Shown here: positions 17,211 to 26,100 of the stretch, piece by piece
Layout of the letters: every line of letters starts with the position of its first letter
How positions within the stretch are numbered: position 1 is the first letter of the stretch
Source of the DNA: Candidatus Burkholderia humilis
GTDB lineage: Bacteria; Pseudomonadota; Gammaproteobacteria; Burkholderiales; Burkholderiaceae
Reading direction: 5' to 3'
Assembly (NCBI GenBank): GCA_001184405.1
Contig: LFMX01000027.1
Coordinates: forward strand, 1-60,190
DNA: 60,190 nt
Program-made: the position numbers and the translations under genes
Notes under the pieces: generated by a model
The model's input: the letters and a program-made list of their open reading frames with translations, nothing else
The model's database searches: none
Told to the model about the DNA's origin: nothing

Positions 17211-17747
17211 CTACGGCAACGCGCGAAGTTCAGCGTCAAGGTCAAGCACGGTCGATGACAGCGGCGCAAAGCCCATCGCAAAGATTTCGCTTAGCGGCTT
17301 GCCGTGCACATGCGCCCAAGCGGCCTTGACGACGATCGCATGCGTCACGATGACGACGCCACGCGCGCGCGGCAAACGTGCAAGTCCTTGTGCGACACGT
17401 TCAGCCAGCATCGCGATGCTTTCGCCGCCATGCGGCCGCGCATGCGGATCAGCGAGCCAGGCCGCGATTTCCTCAGGCCTTTGCGCACCGATTTCGCGCA
17501 CCGAATGCCCGCGCCAATGCCCGTAATCCAGATCATCGAACGCACGATCGATGTCAAACGCTTGTGCGATCCAGTTCGCGGTTTCGCGTGCCGCTAGCGC
17601 GGGACTTGAAATCACTTGGCTTTGCACGTTGGCGAAGCGTGCCGCTAAAGCAGCGCGTTCGTCATGTTCGACAGGTTCATCGCCTAAAGGAAAGCAGGCG
17701 GTTTTCATCGCGCGCGTGGCCGCATGACAAAGCAAAGTGAGTTCCAA
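17211..17747 (-). CDS. Histidine phosphatase family protein, possible CobC-type alpha-ribazole phosphatase
   Basis: A 178-residue protein of the histidine phosphatase (phosphoglycerate-mutase-like) superfamily. The catalytic strand near residues 3-10 reads LTLLCHAAT, so the usual Arg-His-Gly is Cys-His-Ala. The second histidine is present in VIVTHAIVVKAAW near 135, and DDLDYGHWRGHSV gives the family's acidic loop. The start is a TTG at 17747. It sits head to head with the riboswitch-controlled cobalt transport genes. Alpha-ribazole phosphatase (CobC) acts in lower-ligand attachment of B12, so a cobalamin role is suggested by position. The altered Arg is a reason for caution about activity. 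Confidence 0.65.
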   Translation of the reverse strand: MELTLLCHAATRAMKTACFPLGDEPVEHDERAALAARFANVQSQVISSPALAARETANWIAQAFDIDRAFDDLDYGHWRGHSVREIGAQRPEEIAAWLADPHARPHGGESIAMLAERVAQGLARLPRARGVVIVTHAIVVKAAWAHVHGKPLSEIFAMGFAPLSSTVLDLDAELRALP

Positions 17748-17806
17748 AAGAATCGCCGCTTAAGTTCAGATCGTTTCAACTTTGCCGCCATTCGGCTTAG
17801 AATGGT

Positions 17807-17916
17807 AAGCTTGCAGTGAGTGCGAGGAAGCCGGTGGAAACCCGGCACGGTCACGCCACTGTATGCGGTTCGCATCGCAAAGATGAGAGCCGTGAGTCAG
17901 ACCCCGCTGCAAGCTC
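17807..17916 (+). promoter_or_regulatory. Cobalamin riboswitch (short type) upstream of cbtB
   Basis: The closing helix AGCTTGCAG at 17808-17816 pairs with CTGCAAGCT at 17907-17915. Inside are the conserved elements GCCGGTGGAAACCCGGC, GCCACTGT and GAGTCAGACC in the right order. The element is about 110 bases, shorter than the full-length cobalamin riboswitches elsewhere in this window. It lies 40 bases before cbtB and should turn off cobalt uptake when adenosylcobalamin is abundant. Confidence 0.9.
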
Positions 17917-17955
17917 TTCTATTAATCGGGACGCGCTTTTCCCTGGAGAACCATT

Positions 17956-18189
17956 ATGAACGCTTCAAACACGGCATTGTCCGCCGCGCCGCTTTCGCCG
18001 GGCCTCGATGCACCCGTGCCCATTCCGGTGCGCGAAGTCCTGCCCTGGGCTGTTTTTATCGGCCTCATTCTCCTGATCGCCATTTATTTCGTCGGCGCTG
18101 AACAAGGCGCGACATCCATTTTCTCAGGCACGACCATTCACGAGTTCGTCCACGACGGCCGGCACTTGCTCGGCTTTCCCTGTCACTAA
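17956..18189 (+). CDS. cbtB: CbtB, small membrane subunit of a predicted cobalt transporter
   Basis: A 77-residue protein with one transmembrane helix at about 28-47 (LPWAVFIGLILLIAIYFV). Its C-terminal tail carries the CbtB histidine motif HEFVHDGRHLLGFPCH, thought to bind cobalt. CbtB and CbtA form a predicted cobalt uptake system found under cobalamin riboswitches in proteobacteria. The gene follows such a riboswitch directly and precedes cbtA by nine bases, fitting that role. Intact. Confidence 0.93.
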   Translation: MNASNTALSAAPLSPGLDAPVPIPVREVLPWAVFIGLILLIAIYFVGAEQGATSIFSGTTIHEFVHDGRHLLGFPCH

Positions 18190-18198
18190 GGACGAACC

Positions 18199-18987
18199 AT
18201 GATTCGCAGTCTCTTGATACGCGGCATGATCGCGGGACTCCTTGCGGGCCTGCTCGGCTTCGGCTTTGCTCACACATTCGGCGAGCCTTCTGTCGCGCGC
18301 GCCATCGCGTTCGAAGCGTTGCACGAACAGGCGGATGCCGCGCCCACACAACATCATCACGATGACCACGCAGCGGCCGCGCACACGCATAGCCACGGCG
18401 GCGATGAGGAAGTCGTCAACCGCGATACTCAGGCGGGCCTTGGTCTGCTGACCGGCGTCGCCGTGTTCGGCACGGCGCTTGGCGGTATCTTTTCGCTGGT
18501 GTTCGCGTTTGCCTATGGCCGGCTCGGAGCCTTGCATGCGCGCGGCACGTCGGCCTTGCTCGCGCTGTTCGGTTTCGTCAGCGTGGCGATTGCACCGTTT
18601 TTGAAGTATCCGCCCAATCCTCCGGCGGTTGGCAACGCGGAGACCATCGGGCCGCGTACCGCGCTGTTCTTCATCATGGTTGCGATTTCGATTGCCTGCG
18701 CCGTTCACGCCGTATGGATGCAGCGACGTTTGCAAGCGCGTCACGGCGGCTGGAATGCGACGCTGATCGCGGGCGCTGTCTATATCGTGCTGATGGCGAT
18801 GGCTTACGTCATTCTGCCAGCAATCGATGAAGTACCCGCGGACTTCTCGGCGACGCTGCTGTGGAATTTCCGTGTCGCATCGATCGGCATTCAGGCGGTG
18901 ATCTGGACCACGCTCGCTCTTGTGTTCGGCGCGCTTGCGGCGCGTGAAATGGAGCGGCATTCTGTCAGAAAGATGGCCGCTGCCTGA
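18199..18987 (+). CDS. cbtA: CbtA, membrane subunit of a predicted cobalt transporter
   Basis: A 262-residue protein with five or six predicted membrane helices. The first is LIRGMIAGLLAGLLGFGFAH; a histidine-rich periplasmic loop follows at about 50-72 (HHHDDHAAAAHTHSHGG), then GLLTGVAVFGTALGGIFSLV and further helices to residue 250. This matches CbtA in length and layout. The His-rich loop is a likely metal-collecting site. With CbtB it should bring cobalt into the cytoplasm for corrin ring insertion. It is followed by a strong terminator. Confidence 0.93.
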   Translation: MIRSLLIRGMIAGLLAGLLGFGFAHTFGEPSVARAIAFEALHEQADAAPTQHHHDDHAAAAHTHSHGGDEEVVNRDTQAGLGLLTGVAVFGTALGGIFSLVFAFAYGRLGALHARGTSALLALFGFVSVAIAPFLKYPPNPPAVGNAETIGPRTALFFIMVAISIACAVHAVWMQRRLQARHGGWNATLIAGAVYIVLMAMAYVILPAIDEVPADFSATLLWNFRVASIGIQAVIWTTLALVFGALAAREMERHSVRKMAAA

Positions 18988-19001
18988 ATGTCGAGTAAGC
19001 A

Positions 19002-19027
19002 AAAAAGCCCTTGTTTCAAGGGCTTTT
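19002..19027. terminator. Bidirectional rho-independent terminator
   Basis: AAAAAGCCCTTG, loop TTT, CAAGGGCTTTT. It has an A run on the left and a T run on the right, so it can serve both cbtA on the plus strand and the DUF1289 gene on the minus strand. Confidence 0.88.
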
Positions 19028-19040
19028 CTTCACATGATGC

Positions 19041-19250
19041 TCAAGGCGCGCAACTCAGCCGCGCGCGGCGATCGATCACGCTGCGTTTGTCCTCATCGTT
19101 CATCGACTTGAAATGCTTGATCTCCGCACGGCTTCTGAAGCAGCCCATGCACAGGCCGTGACCGAGATCGATTCTGCATACGTTCCTGCATGGCGAGCCG
19201 ACCGGCGTTTGCGCCTTGGCGCGTTCGACTGTGATCTTCAGATCGCTCAT
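19041..19250 (-). CDS. DUF1289 family protein
   Basis: A 69-residue protein with the DUF1289 cysteine pattern: SPCRNVCRIDLGHGLCMGCF, about residues 19-38, followed by an RAEIKHF helix. The four cysteines suggest a small metal-binding (zinc or iron-sulphur) fold; function is unknown. Its ATG overlaps the cobB stop as ATGA, so it is the last gene of the minus-strand unit cobE-cobO-cobB and is probably translationally coupled. DUF1289 genes next to cobalamin genes are common in this group. Intact. Confidence 0.9.
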   Translation of the reverse strand: MSDLKITVERAKAQTPVGSPCRNVCRIDLGHGLCMGCFRSRAEIKHFKSMNDEDKRSVIDRRARLSCAP

Positions 19251-20545
19251 AACGCGTCACCTCGGAAAAGCGCTGCCGTCGCCGCCGGATTCGAAGGCCA
19301 ATAGGCGTGCATGTAGGTGGCGGTCATCGAAGCATGTCGATACCACGCCTCGCCGCTTGCGCCGGTCGTCGCGTGCGATGCGGTGAGCAGGGGTTGCATC
19401 GATGTATCGATGGTCGAATAGTGGAACGTGTGACCCGTCAATGCGCCATGCATCGTGTCGACGCGCTGCATGGCAAGGCGTGCAAGACGACGCTGCATCA
19501 TGGCATTTCCGGGCAAGAGACCGAGCATCGTGTGCCGCGTGCCGTTGATATCGGTGAGCGTATCGAGCAGATACAACATACCGCCGCATTCCGCGACCAC
19601 CGTTCTTTTCGCTGCAACGTGCGCCGCGATGGAAGCACGCGTGCGCGCATTCGATGCAAGCGCTGCCGCATGCAGTTCAGGATAGCCGCCGGGCAGATAG
19701 AGCGCGTCGGCATCGTGCGGCATGGGTTCATCGGCGAGCGGAAAAAACGTGCTGACCGTTGCGCCGAGCGCGTTGAGCAAGTCGATATTCGCAGGATAAA
19801 CAAACGAAAACGCCGCATCACGCGCGATCGCGATGTGCATGCCCTCGAGCGAACGCGTGGGCGACGGCAACGCCGCATCTTCGAAATGAACGGGCGGTGG
19901 CAATTCGCCAAGCGACGTTGCAGCGATGGCATCGGCCGCGCGATCGAGCCGCGTATCGAGGCCCGCGACTTCTTCCGCTTGTGTGAGACCGAGATGCCGC
20001 TCGGGCAGCGCGATATTGTCCGCGCTCGACAGATGGCCGCAATAATGCAGGCCCTTGGGAATGGCTTCGGACAACATCTGCGCATGACGCGCCGATGCCA
20101 CGCGGTTTGCCAGCACGCCATGAAAGTGCAGCCCTTCACGATAATGCGCAAGCCCATACGCGATCGCGCCGAACGTTTGCGCCATGCCATGCGCGCCGAT
20201 GACCGTGAGCACCGGAACATCGAACGCAATGGCGAGATCGGCGCTGCTGGGCGTGCCGTCGAAGAGACCCATCACGCCTTCGATCAGAATCAGGTCCGCT
20301 TCCTTGGCTGCTTCTGCGAGCAGCGCGCGGCATGCATCGAGACCGACCATTCCCAGATGCAGCGAATAGACGGGCGATCCACAAGCACGCTCGAGGATCA
20401 TGGGATCGAGAAAATCGGGGCCGGTCTTGAAGACGCGCACCTTCAGGCCACGCCGCGCATGATGACGCGCGATCGCCGCCGTCACCGTGGTCTTGCCTTG
20501 ATGTGACGCGCTCGCGCCGACGAAAAGAGCAGGGCAGGACGGCAT
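19247..20545 (-). CDS. cobB: Cobyrinate/hydrogenobyrinate a,c-diamide synthase
   Basis: A 432-residue enzyme that amidates the a and c side chains of (hydrogeno)byrinate using ATP and glutamine, before cobalt insertion in the aerobic route. The N-terminal dethiobiotin-synthetase-like domain starts with the ATP loop GASASHQGKTTVTAAIARHH near residues 10-29 and has LILIEGVMGLFDG near 100. The C-terminal class I-like glutaminase has its nucleophile cysteine near 320 in VVAECGGMLYLLD. Length matches CobB/CbiA. Its start lies two bases after the cobO stop. No lesion. Confidence 0.95.
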   Translation of the reverse strand: MPSCPALFVGASASHQGKTTVTAAIARHHARRGLKVRVFKTGPDFLDPMILERACGSPVYSLHLGMVGLDACRALLAEAAKEADLILIEGVMGLFDGTPSSADLAIAFDVPVLTVIGAHGMAQTFGAIAYGLAHYREGLHFHGVLANRVASARHAQMLSEAIPKGLHYCGHLSSADNIALPERHLGLTQAEEVAGLDTRLDRAADAIAATSLGELPPPVHFEDAALPSPTRSLEGMHIAIARDAAFSFVYPANIDLLNALGATVSTFFPLADEPMPHDADALYLPGGYPELHAAALASNARTRASIAAHVAAKRTVVAECGGMLYLLDTLTDINGTRHTMLGLLPGNAMMQRRLARLAMQRVDTMHGALTGHTFHYSTIDTSMQPLLTASHATTGASGEAWYRHASMTATYMHAYWPSNPAATAALFRGDAL

Positions 20546-20547
20546 GA

Positions 20548-21150
20548 TCAGAACTCGACGCCGCGTTGCGCCTTCACGCCTTGTTCGCGATACGGATGCT
20601 TCACGAGCCGCATTTCCGTGACGAGATCGGCCAGTTCGACGAGCGCGTCGGGCGCATGCCGTCCGGTCACGACGACATGCAGCATCGCGGGGCGCGCCTT
20701 GAGTACATCGAGCACTTCATCGAGCGGCAGATACTCATACTTGAGCACGGTGTTGAGTTCATCGAGCACGACCATCTGATACTCGCCGCTTTCGATCATG
20801 CGCCGCGCTTCGTTCCAGCCCTTGCGCGCCGTTGCAACATCGGCTTCGCGATTTTGCGTGTTCCACGTATAGCCATCGCCCATCGTGATGAAATCGCACT
20901 GCGCGATGGCGCCGAGAAAATTGCGCTCCGATGTATGCAGCGCGCCCTTGATGAACTGCACCACGCTGAGCTTCATGCCGTGTCCGAGCACGCGCACCGC
21001 CATGCCGAACGCCGCCGTGGTCTTACCTTTGCCATTGCCGGTATTGACGATCAACAAGCCTTTCTCATGATCGGCGGCGGCCTGCTTCTTTTCGTGTCCT
21101 TCCTTGCGACGCTGCGTCATGCGCAGATGCGATTCGGTATCGGTTTTCAT
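20548..21150 (-). CDS. cobO: Corrinoid adenosyltransferase
   Basis: A 200-residue enzyme that transfers adenosyl from ATP to cob(I)yrinic acid a,c-diamide, making the upper ligand of coenzyme B12. The P-loop NTGNGKGKTTAAFGMAVRVL near residues 36-55 and GDGYTWNTQN, DELNTVLKYEYL and VVTGRHAPD are hallmark CobO/BtuR segments. The frame is open further upstream, but MKTDTESHLRMTQRRKEGHE is the family N-terminus, and this ATG overlaps the cobE stop by four bases (coupled translation). Its product feeds NrdJ at 8.6 kb. Intact. Confidence 0.95.
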   Translation of the reverse strand: MKTDTESHLRMTQRRKEGHEKKQAAADHEKGLLIVNTGNGKGKTTAAFGMAVRVLGHGMKLSVVQFIKGALHTSERNFLGAIAQCDFITMGDGYTWNTQNREADVATARKGWNEARRMIESGEYQMVVLDELNTVLKYEYLPLDEVLDVLKARPAMLHVVVTGRHAPDALVELADLVTEMRLVKHPYREQGVKAQRGVEF

Positions 21151-21527
21151 GCTGTTTTCTTCGAGGGCGTTCGTGCGATGGCGACGGTCACGCCGCCCAC
21201 AATGGTCTTGGATACGATGAGCGGCCCACCACGGCTTGTGAGTAGCGCGCACGGCTCGCATACGCCATCGACGTTCATATGTTCGCGTGCATAAGGCGAA
21301 AAACTGCTGGACGTCTGCGCGATTTCTTCGGCGCTAAAGAATTGCAAGGTCAAGCGATGACGCACGCAAAACGCTAGTAAGCCCGCTTCGTTTTTCTTTG
21401 CTTCGACACTGGCTATCAAGGCAATATCGCTAAAACTAAGCGGGCCGAGCGCTGCACGCACAGCATTTTCGATGGCATCGGCGCTCGTGCCGCGACGGCA
21501 ACCGATACCGATAGCAAGTGTCATCAT
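21147..21527 (-). CDS. cobE: Cobalamin biosynthesis protein CobE / CbiG C-terminal domain
   Basis: About 126 residues, beginning MMTLAIGIGCRRGTSADAI, the classic start of the CbiG C-terminal/CobE domain. SVEAKKNEAGLLAFC and VCEPCALL follow, also family marks. CobE is a small helper of the aerobic pathway; in the anaerobic pathway the same domain is the end of CbiG, which opens the ring-A lactone. Here the two halves are separated: the CbiG N-terminal domain is fused to CobJ at 34939-36558. Two adjacent ATGs (21527, 21524) could start it, and an upstream extension to 21599 lacks family similarity. Intact. Confidence 0.82.
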   Translation of the reverse strand: MMTLAIGIGCRRGTSADAIENAVRAALGPLSFSDIALIASVEAKKNEAGLLAFCVRHRLTLQFFSAEEIAQTSSSFSPYAREHMNVDGVCEPCALLTSRGGPLIVSKTIVGGVTVAIARTPSKKTA

Positions 21528-21719
21528 GGGAAAATCAAGGCAAGAAAAGCGCGCCCCCACAATACCACAACGCGTCGCTTCAATGACATCGTCAAGCAAG
21601 CAAAAACCCGCTAAAACGCGGCGTTTTCTTGACGCTGAAGCGCACTGCGCCTAGACTTTCACGCAGTTTTGGTGCTCGCGCGCGAGGCTCTTTCGCGCGC
21701 AGTTAAACAGGAAGCAGGA

Positions 21720-21885
21720 AGCGTTCGTTCGAGCGTTAAAGAACGGATGTGAACCTCACTGCACCCGCAACGGTAAGCGAAGGCCGTATTCGTTAGAACG
21801 TGGCAAGCCGCTCTCAAAACCACTGCGCGAATAACGTGGGAAGGCAAAGCGGCGTTTTCGTCAGTCCGGATACCGGCCAGACATG
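21720..21885 (+). promoter_or_regulatory. Cobalamin riboswitch upstream of cobW-cobN
   Basis: Conserved elements in order: CGGATGTGAACC, CCCGCAACGGTAAGCGA, CCACTG, GTGGGAAGGC, and the 3' closing segment GTCAGTCCGGATACCGGCC ending near 21882. This is a full-length cobalamin riboswitch on the plus strand, 135 bases before cobW. Binding of cobalamin should reduce expression of cobW-cobN-chlI-chlD. The 5' limit is approximate. Confidence 0.9.
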
Positions 21886-22018
21886 AGCGGGTGTGCATCG
21901 CGGGGTTGCAGCGCGGCCCTCGATCCATCCACGCGTGCACGTTCCCCATTTTTATCGCGAGGCCTTGAATAAGGCATCGTTCGACGCAAGCGCGCATGCA
22001 CGATGTTCCGGAGTAACG

Positions 22019-23104
22019 ATGCAAACTCGCAAGATCCCCGTGACGGTCGTCACCGGTTTTCTCGGCAGCGGCAAGACTACGCTGATGCGCCACATTTTTT
22101 CGAACGCGCAAGGCCTGCGTATTGCGGTGATCGTCAACGAGTTCGGCGAGCTCGGCATCGACGGGGAGATTCTGAAGGGCTGCGGTATCGGCTGTGACGA
22201 TGAAGCCGGCTCTCAAGGACGCAACCTTTACGAACTTGCCAACGGATGCCTGTGCTGCACCGTGCAGGAAGAGTTCTATCCGGTGATGGAGCAACTCGTC
22301 GAGCGTCGCGACAGCATCGATCACGTGCTGATCGAAACATCCGGCCTTGCGTTGCCCAAGCCGCTCGTGCAGGCGTTTAATTGGCCGTCGATCAAAAACG
22401 CCTTTACGGTCGATGCCGTCGTGACGGTCGTCGATGGTTCCGCTGCGGCGCGCGGCCAGTTTGCGGCGAATCCCGTTGCAGTCGATGCGCAACGCAAGGC
22501 GGATCCCAATCTCAATCATGAATCGCCGCTGCATGAGTTGTTCGAAGATCAGCTTTCGTCTGCGGATCTCGTCATCGTCAACAAGACCGATCTCATGGAT
22601 GCCGATGCCATTGCGAAGGTCGAAGCGCTCGTGCGTCCAGAAATTCCTGCCGAAGTGAAGATCGTGCCCGCGCAAATGGGCAAGCTCGACATGCATGCAT
22701 TGCTCGGTTTGCAGGCTGCATCGGAAGAGAGCATTCATCTGCGTCACGATCATCACGGTTCCGCCGATGACGAAGGCCACGCGGATCATCATCATGACGC
22801 ATTCGATTCGGTGGTCGTGCATGCAAAGGTCGAATCGCGCGAGCAGGCCATTGCCGCGTTGCATGCGCTCGTCGAGCAGCACACGATCTATCGCGTGAAG
22901 GGTTTTGCAGCGCTGCCGGGCGCGGCCATGCGTCTGGTCGTGCAAGGCGTGGGACGGCGCTTCGATAGCTACTTCGATCGCCCCTGGAGCGCGGACGAAG
23001 ACACGCGCGAAAGCCGCTTCGTATTGATTGGCGAAGACCTCGAACGCGAAGCATTGCAGCGCGCATTCGAAGCCGCGCTGAACGCAACGCCGGTTCAGGA
23101 CTGA
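22019..23104 (+). CDS. cobW: CobW, cobalt-handling GTPase
   Basis: A 361-residue COG0523 GTPase, a metallochaperone thought to deliver cobalt to the CobN chelatase. GTP-binding loop GFLGSGKT at 13-20, metal site CLCC at 77-80, guanine-recognition NKTD at 188-191, and a histidine-rich segment at 240-259 (HLRHDHHGSADDEGHADHHH) likely to bind metal. The C-terminal CobW_C domain starts near 265. The ATG at 22019 is preceded by GGAG; residues upstream in the same frame lie in the leader after the riboswitch. It is followed by cobN after four bases. Intact. Confidence 0.95.
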   Translation: MQTRKIPVTVVTGFLGSGKTTLMRHIFSNAQGLRIAVIVNEFGELGIDGEILKGCGIGCDDEAGSQGRNLYELANGCLCCTVQEEFYPVMEQLVERRDSIDHVLIETSGLALPKPLVQAFNWPSIKNAFTVDAVVTVVDGSAAARGQFAANPVAVDAQRKADPNLNHESPLHELFEDQLSSADLVIVNKTDLMDADAIAKVEALVRPEIPAEVKIVPAQMGKLDMHALLGLQAASEESIHLRHDHHGSADDEGHADHHHDAFDSVVVHAKVESREQAIAALHALVEQHTIYRVKGFAALPGAAMRLVVQGVGRRFDSYFDRPWSADEDTRESRFVLIGEDLEREALQRAFEAALNATPVQD

Positions 23105-23108
23105 CGCA

Positions 23109-26100
23109 ATGCATCTGCTGCGCACGACACCGGGCGGTTTCGTCGACGACACGCAAGGTGTCATCCGTATCGATCAGACGAGCGCGCCGATCGTCGTGCT
23201 CAGTTCCGCCGATACCACGCTCGCCCTGTTAGCCAGCGTATTTCCGCGTCTGGAGCCTGGATTTCCAGAGGTCCGGCTCGTCAATCTCGCTTACTTGCGC
23301 CAGCCTGCATCGGTCGATTTTTATATCGACGATGTGCTCAAGGATGCGAAGGCCGTGATCGTCGATCATCTCGGCGGCGAATCGTACTGGCCGTATGGCA
23401 TCGAGTGTCTCGTGGCGCTGGCGAAGCGCGAGAAGCAGATGCTCGCGATGTTCTCGGGCGATCTAACCGAAGACCCGAATCTCATCGGCAAAAGCAATGC
23501 GGATCCCGCGTTTTGCCGCATGTTGTCGCGTTATCTGCGTGAAGGCGGCGCGCACAATGCCGAAGCGTTTCTGCGTGCGATTGCGCATCATGCGTTGGGC
23601 TTTGGACGTGAACCGCACGCGCCGAGTCCGCTGCCCGCCGTCGCGATCTATCATCCGGCGCGTGAGATTGCTTCCGTCGAGGACTGGAAAGCGCGCTGGA
23701 CGGAAGGCGCTCGCGTCGTCGCCCTGTTGTTTTATCGCGCGCATTTGCAGTCGGGCAATACCGACGTGTTCGACGCGCTCATCGATGCGCTCGAAAAAGA
23801 AGGCCTCAATCCGCTGCCCATTGCGATTTCATCGCTCAAGGAAAGCGTCAGCCGCGAAGTGGTGGAACGCGTGTGCCGCGAGCAGCATGTCACGCTCGTG
23901 CTCAACACGACGGCGTTTGCTGCAAGCGTAATCGACGATAACGAAGCCTTCGACATTGCGGGCGATGCGCCCGTGCTGCAAGTCATTCTGAGCGGCGGCA
24001 ATCGCGAAGACTGGCTCAAGGACAATCAAGGCCTCAATTCGCGCGATGTCGCCATGCATGTCGCGTTGCCTGAAGTGGACGGACGCATCATCACGCGCGC
24101 GGTGAGTTTCAAGGGCCTTGCGTACCACTGCAAGCATACGCAAGTGGATGTCGTGCGCTATCAGGCCGATACCGAACGCGTGCGCTTCGTGGCCGAACTC
24201 AGCCGCCGCTGGTGCAGGCTGCGCGCCACGCCGAACGCGCAAAAGCGCATTGCGCTCGTGCTGGCGAATTATCCGGCGAGCGAAGGGCGCATTGGCAATG
24301 GCGTGGGACTGGACACGCCGGCATCGACCATCAACATCATGTCGATGCTTGCGCGCGAAGGGTATCGTTTAGGCAGGATACCTGATGATGGCGATGCGCT
24401 GATTGCCGCGTTGACCGAAGGCGTGACGAATGACCCGGTCGTGCGCGATTTGCGGCCTGCATTGCAGAGCCTCTCGCTCGATGACTATCTCGATGCCTAT
24501 TGCGCATTGCCGCTCGATGCGCGAAAAGCGCTCGAAAGCACATGGGGCCAACCGCACGAAGACCCGACCATACGACGCGGCCGCTTCATGATCGCGGGCC
24601 TTCGATGCGGTGAAGTTTTCGTCGGCATTCAGCCTTCGCGATCACGTGAACGCAACGATTACGCGAGCTATCACGATGCCGAACTTGTGCCCCCGCATTC
24701 CTATCTCGCGTTTTATTTCTGGTTGCGTTTGCGCTTTCAGGCCGATGCGCTCGTGCATGTCGGCAAGCATGGCAATCTAGAATGGCTGCCGGGCAAGAGC
24801 GTGGCGCTGTCTGCATCGTGCTGGCCCGATCTCATTCTCGGACCGATGCCGCATCTGTATCCGTTCATCGTCAATGATCCGGGCGAGGGCAGTCAGGCGA
24901 AGCGTCGCGCGCAGGCCGTCATCATCGACCACTTGATGCCGCCGCCCACGCGCGCGGAAAATTACGGACCGCTTCAGGATCTCGAACGTCAGGTCGACGA
25001 ATACTACGAAGCGTTGATGGTCGATGTGCGCCGCGCGAAGCTGTTGCGCAAGTCGATTCTTGAGAACATCGTGACGAACAAGCTGCATGAAGAACTCGGT
25101 CTCGATGTGCCGCGCGATACGTCGTCTGAAGACACGTTGCTCACGCGCGCCGATGCTTACTTGTGCGAGTTGAAGGAAGCGCAGATACGCGATGGCCTGC
25201 ACGTGTTCGGCATTTCACCGCAAGGCGTGCAGCGTCGCGATACGCTGCTTGCGCTCGGGCGCTTTCCGATCGGCGATGGTCAGGCGCAGAACGCGAGCCT
25301 CATTACCGCACTCGCGCGCGATCTGCAATTAGGCGATGCATTCGATCCCCTGAACGCAGACTGGGCCGCGCTATGGACAGATCCCCGCCCTGAAGCGCTG
25401 ACACGCTTGAGCGATGCGCCGTGGCGTCATCATGGCGATACGCGCGAACGAATCGAATCGTTAGCGATGCAATTATTGCACGACGATGCACCCGCGCCCG
25501 GCCCACAGAGCGCACTCGTGCTCGATCGATTGCGCGGCGATGTGCTTGCACGGCTCGATGCCTGCGGTCCGCAAGAACTGTTGCAATTGAAGCGCGGTCT
25601 CGAAGGCCGCTTCGTTCCGCCGGGTCCGAGCGGTTCGCCCTCGCGCGGAAGGCCCGACGTGTTGCCCACGGGCCGCAACTTCTATTCGGTCGATACACGC
25701 GCGCTGCCGACGCAAGCGGCATGGTCGCTCGGCGTGAAGTCCGCGAATGCGCTCATCGAACGTCACGTGCAGGATCACGGCGATTTTCCGCGCGCGATCG
25801 GTCTGTCCGTGTGGGGCACGGCGACCATGCGCACGGGCGGAGACGACATCGCGCAGGCGTTTGCGCTGATCGGCGTGCGCCCGAAGTGGGCGGCGGGCAG
25901 TCATCGCGTAACGGACTTCGAGATCTTGCCGATCTCCATCTTCAATCGTCCGCGTATCGATGTGACCTTGCGCGTGTCGGGTTTCTTTCGCGATGCGTTC
26001 GCCAACCTCATGCATCTCTTCGATGCGGCCGTGCAAGCTGTGGCTGCGCTCGAAGAGGAAGACGCGGAGAGCAACCCGATCCGTGCGCGCATCATGCGTG

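Noticed and set aside
19307..20506. A 399-codon plus-strand frame over cobB
   Set aside because: Antisense to an unmistakable CobB; basic low-complexity composition, no motif.
21659..23164. A 501-codon minus-strand frame opposite cobW
   Set aside because: Antisense to cobW and to the riboswitch; His/Arg-rich translation without family features.
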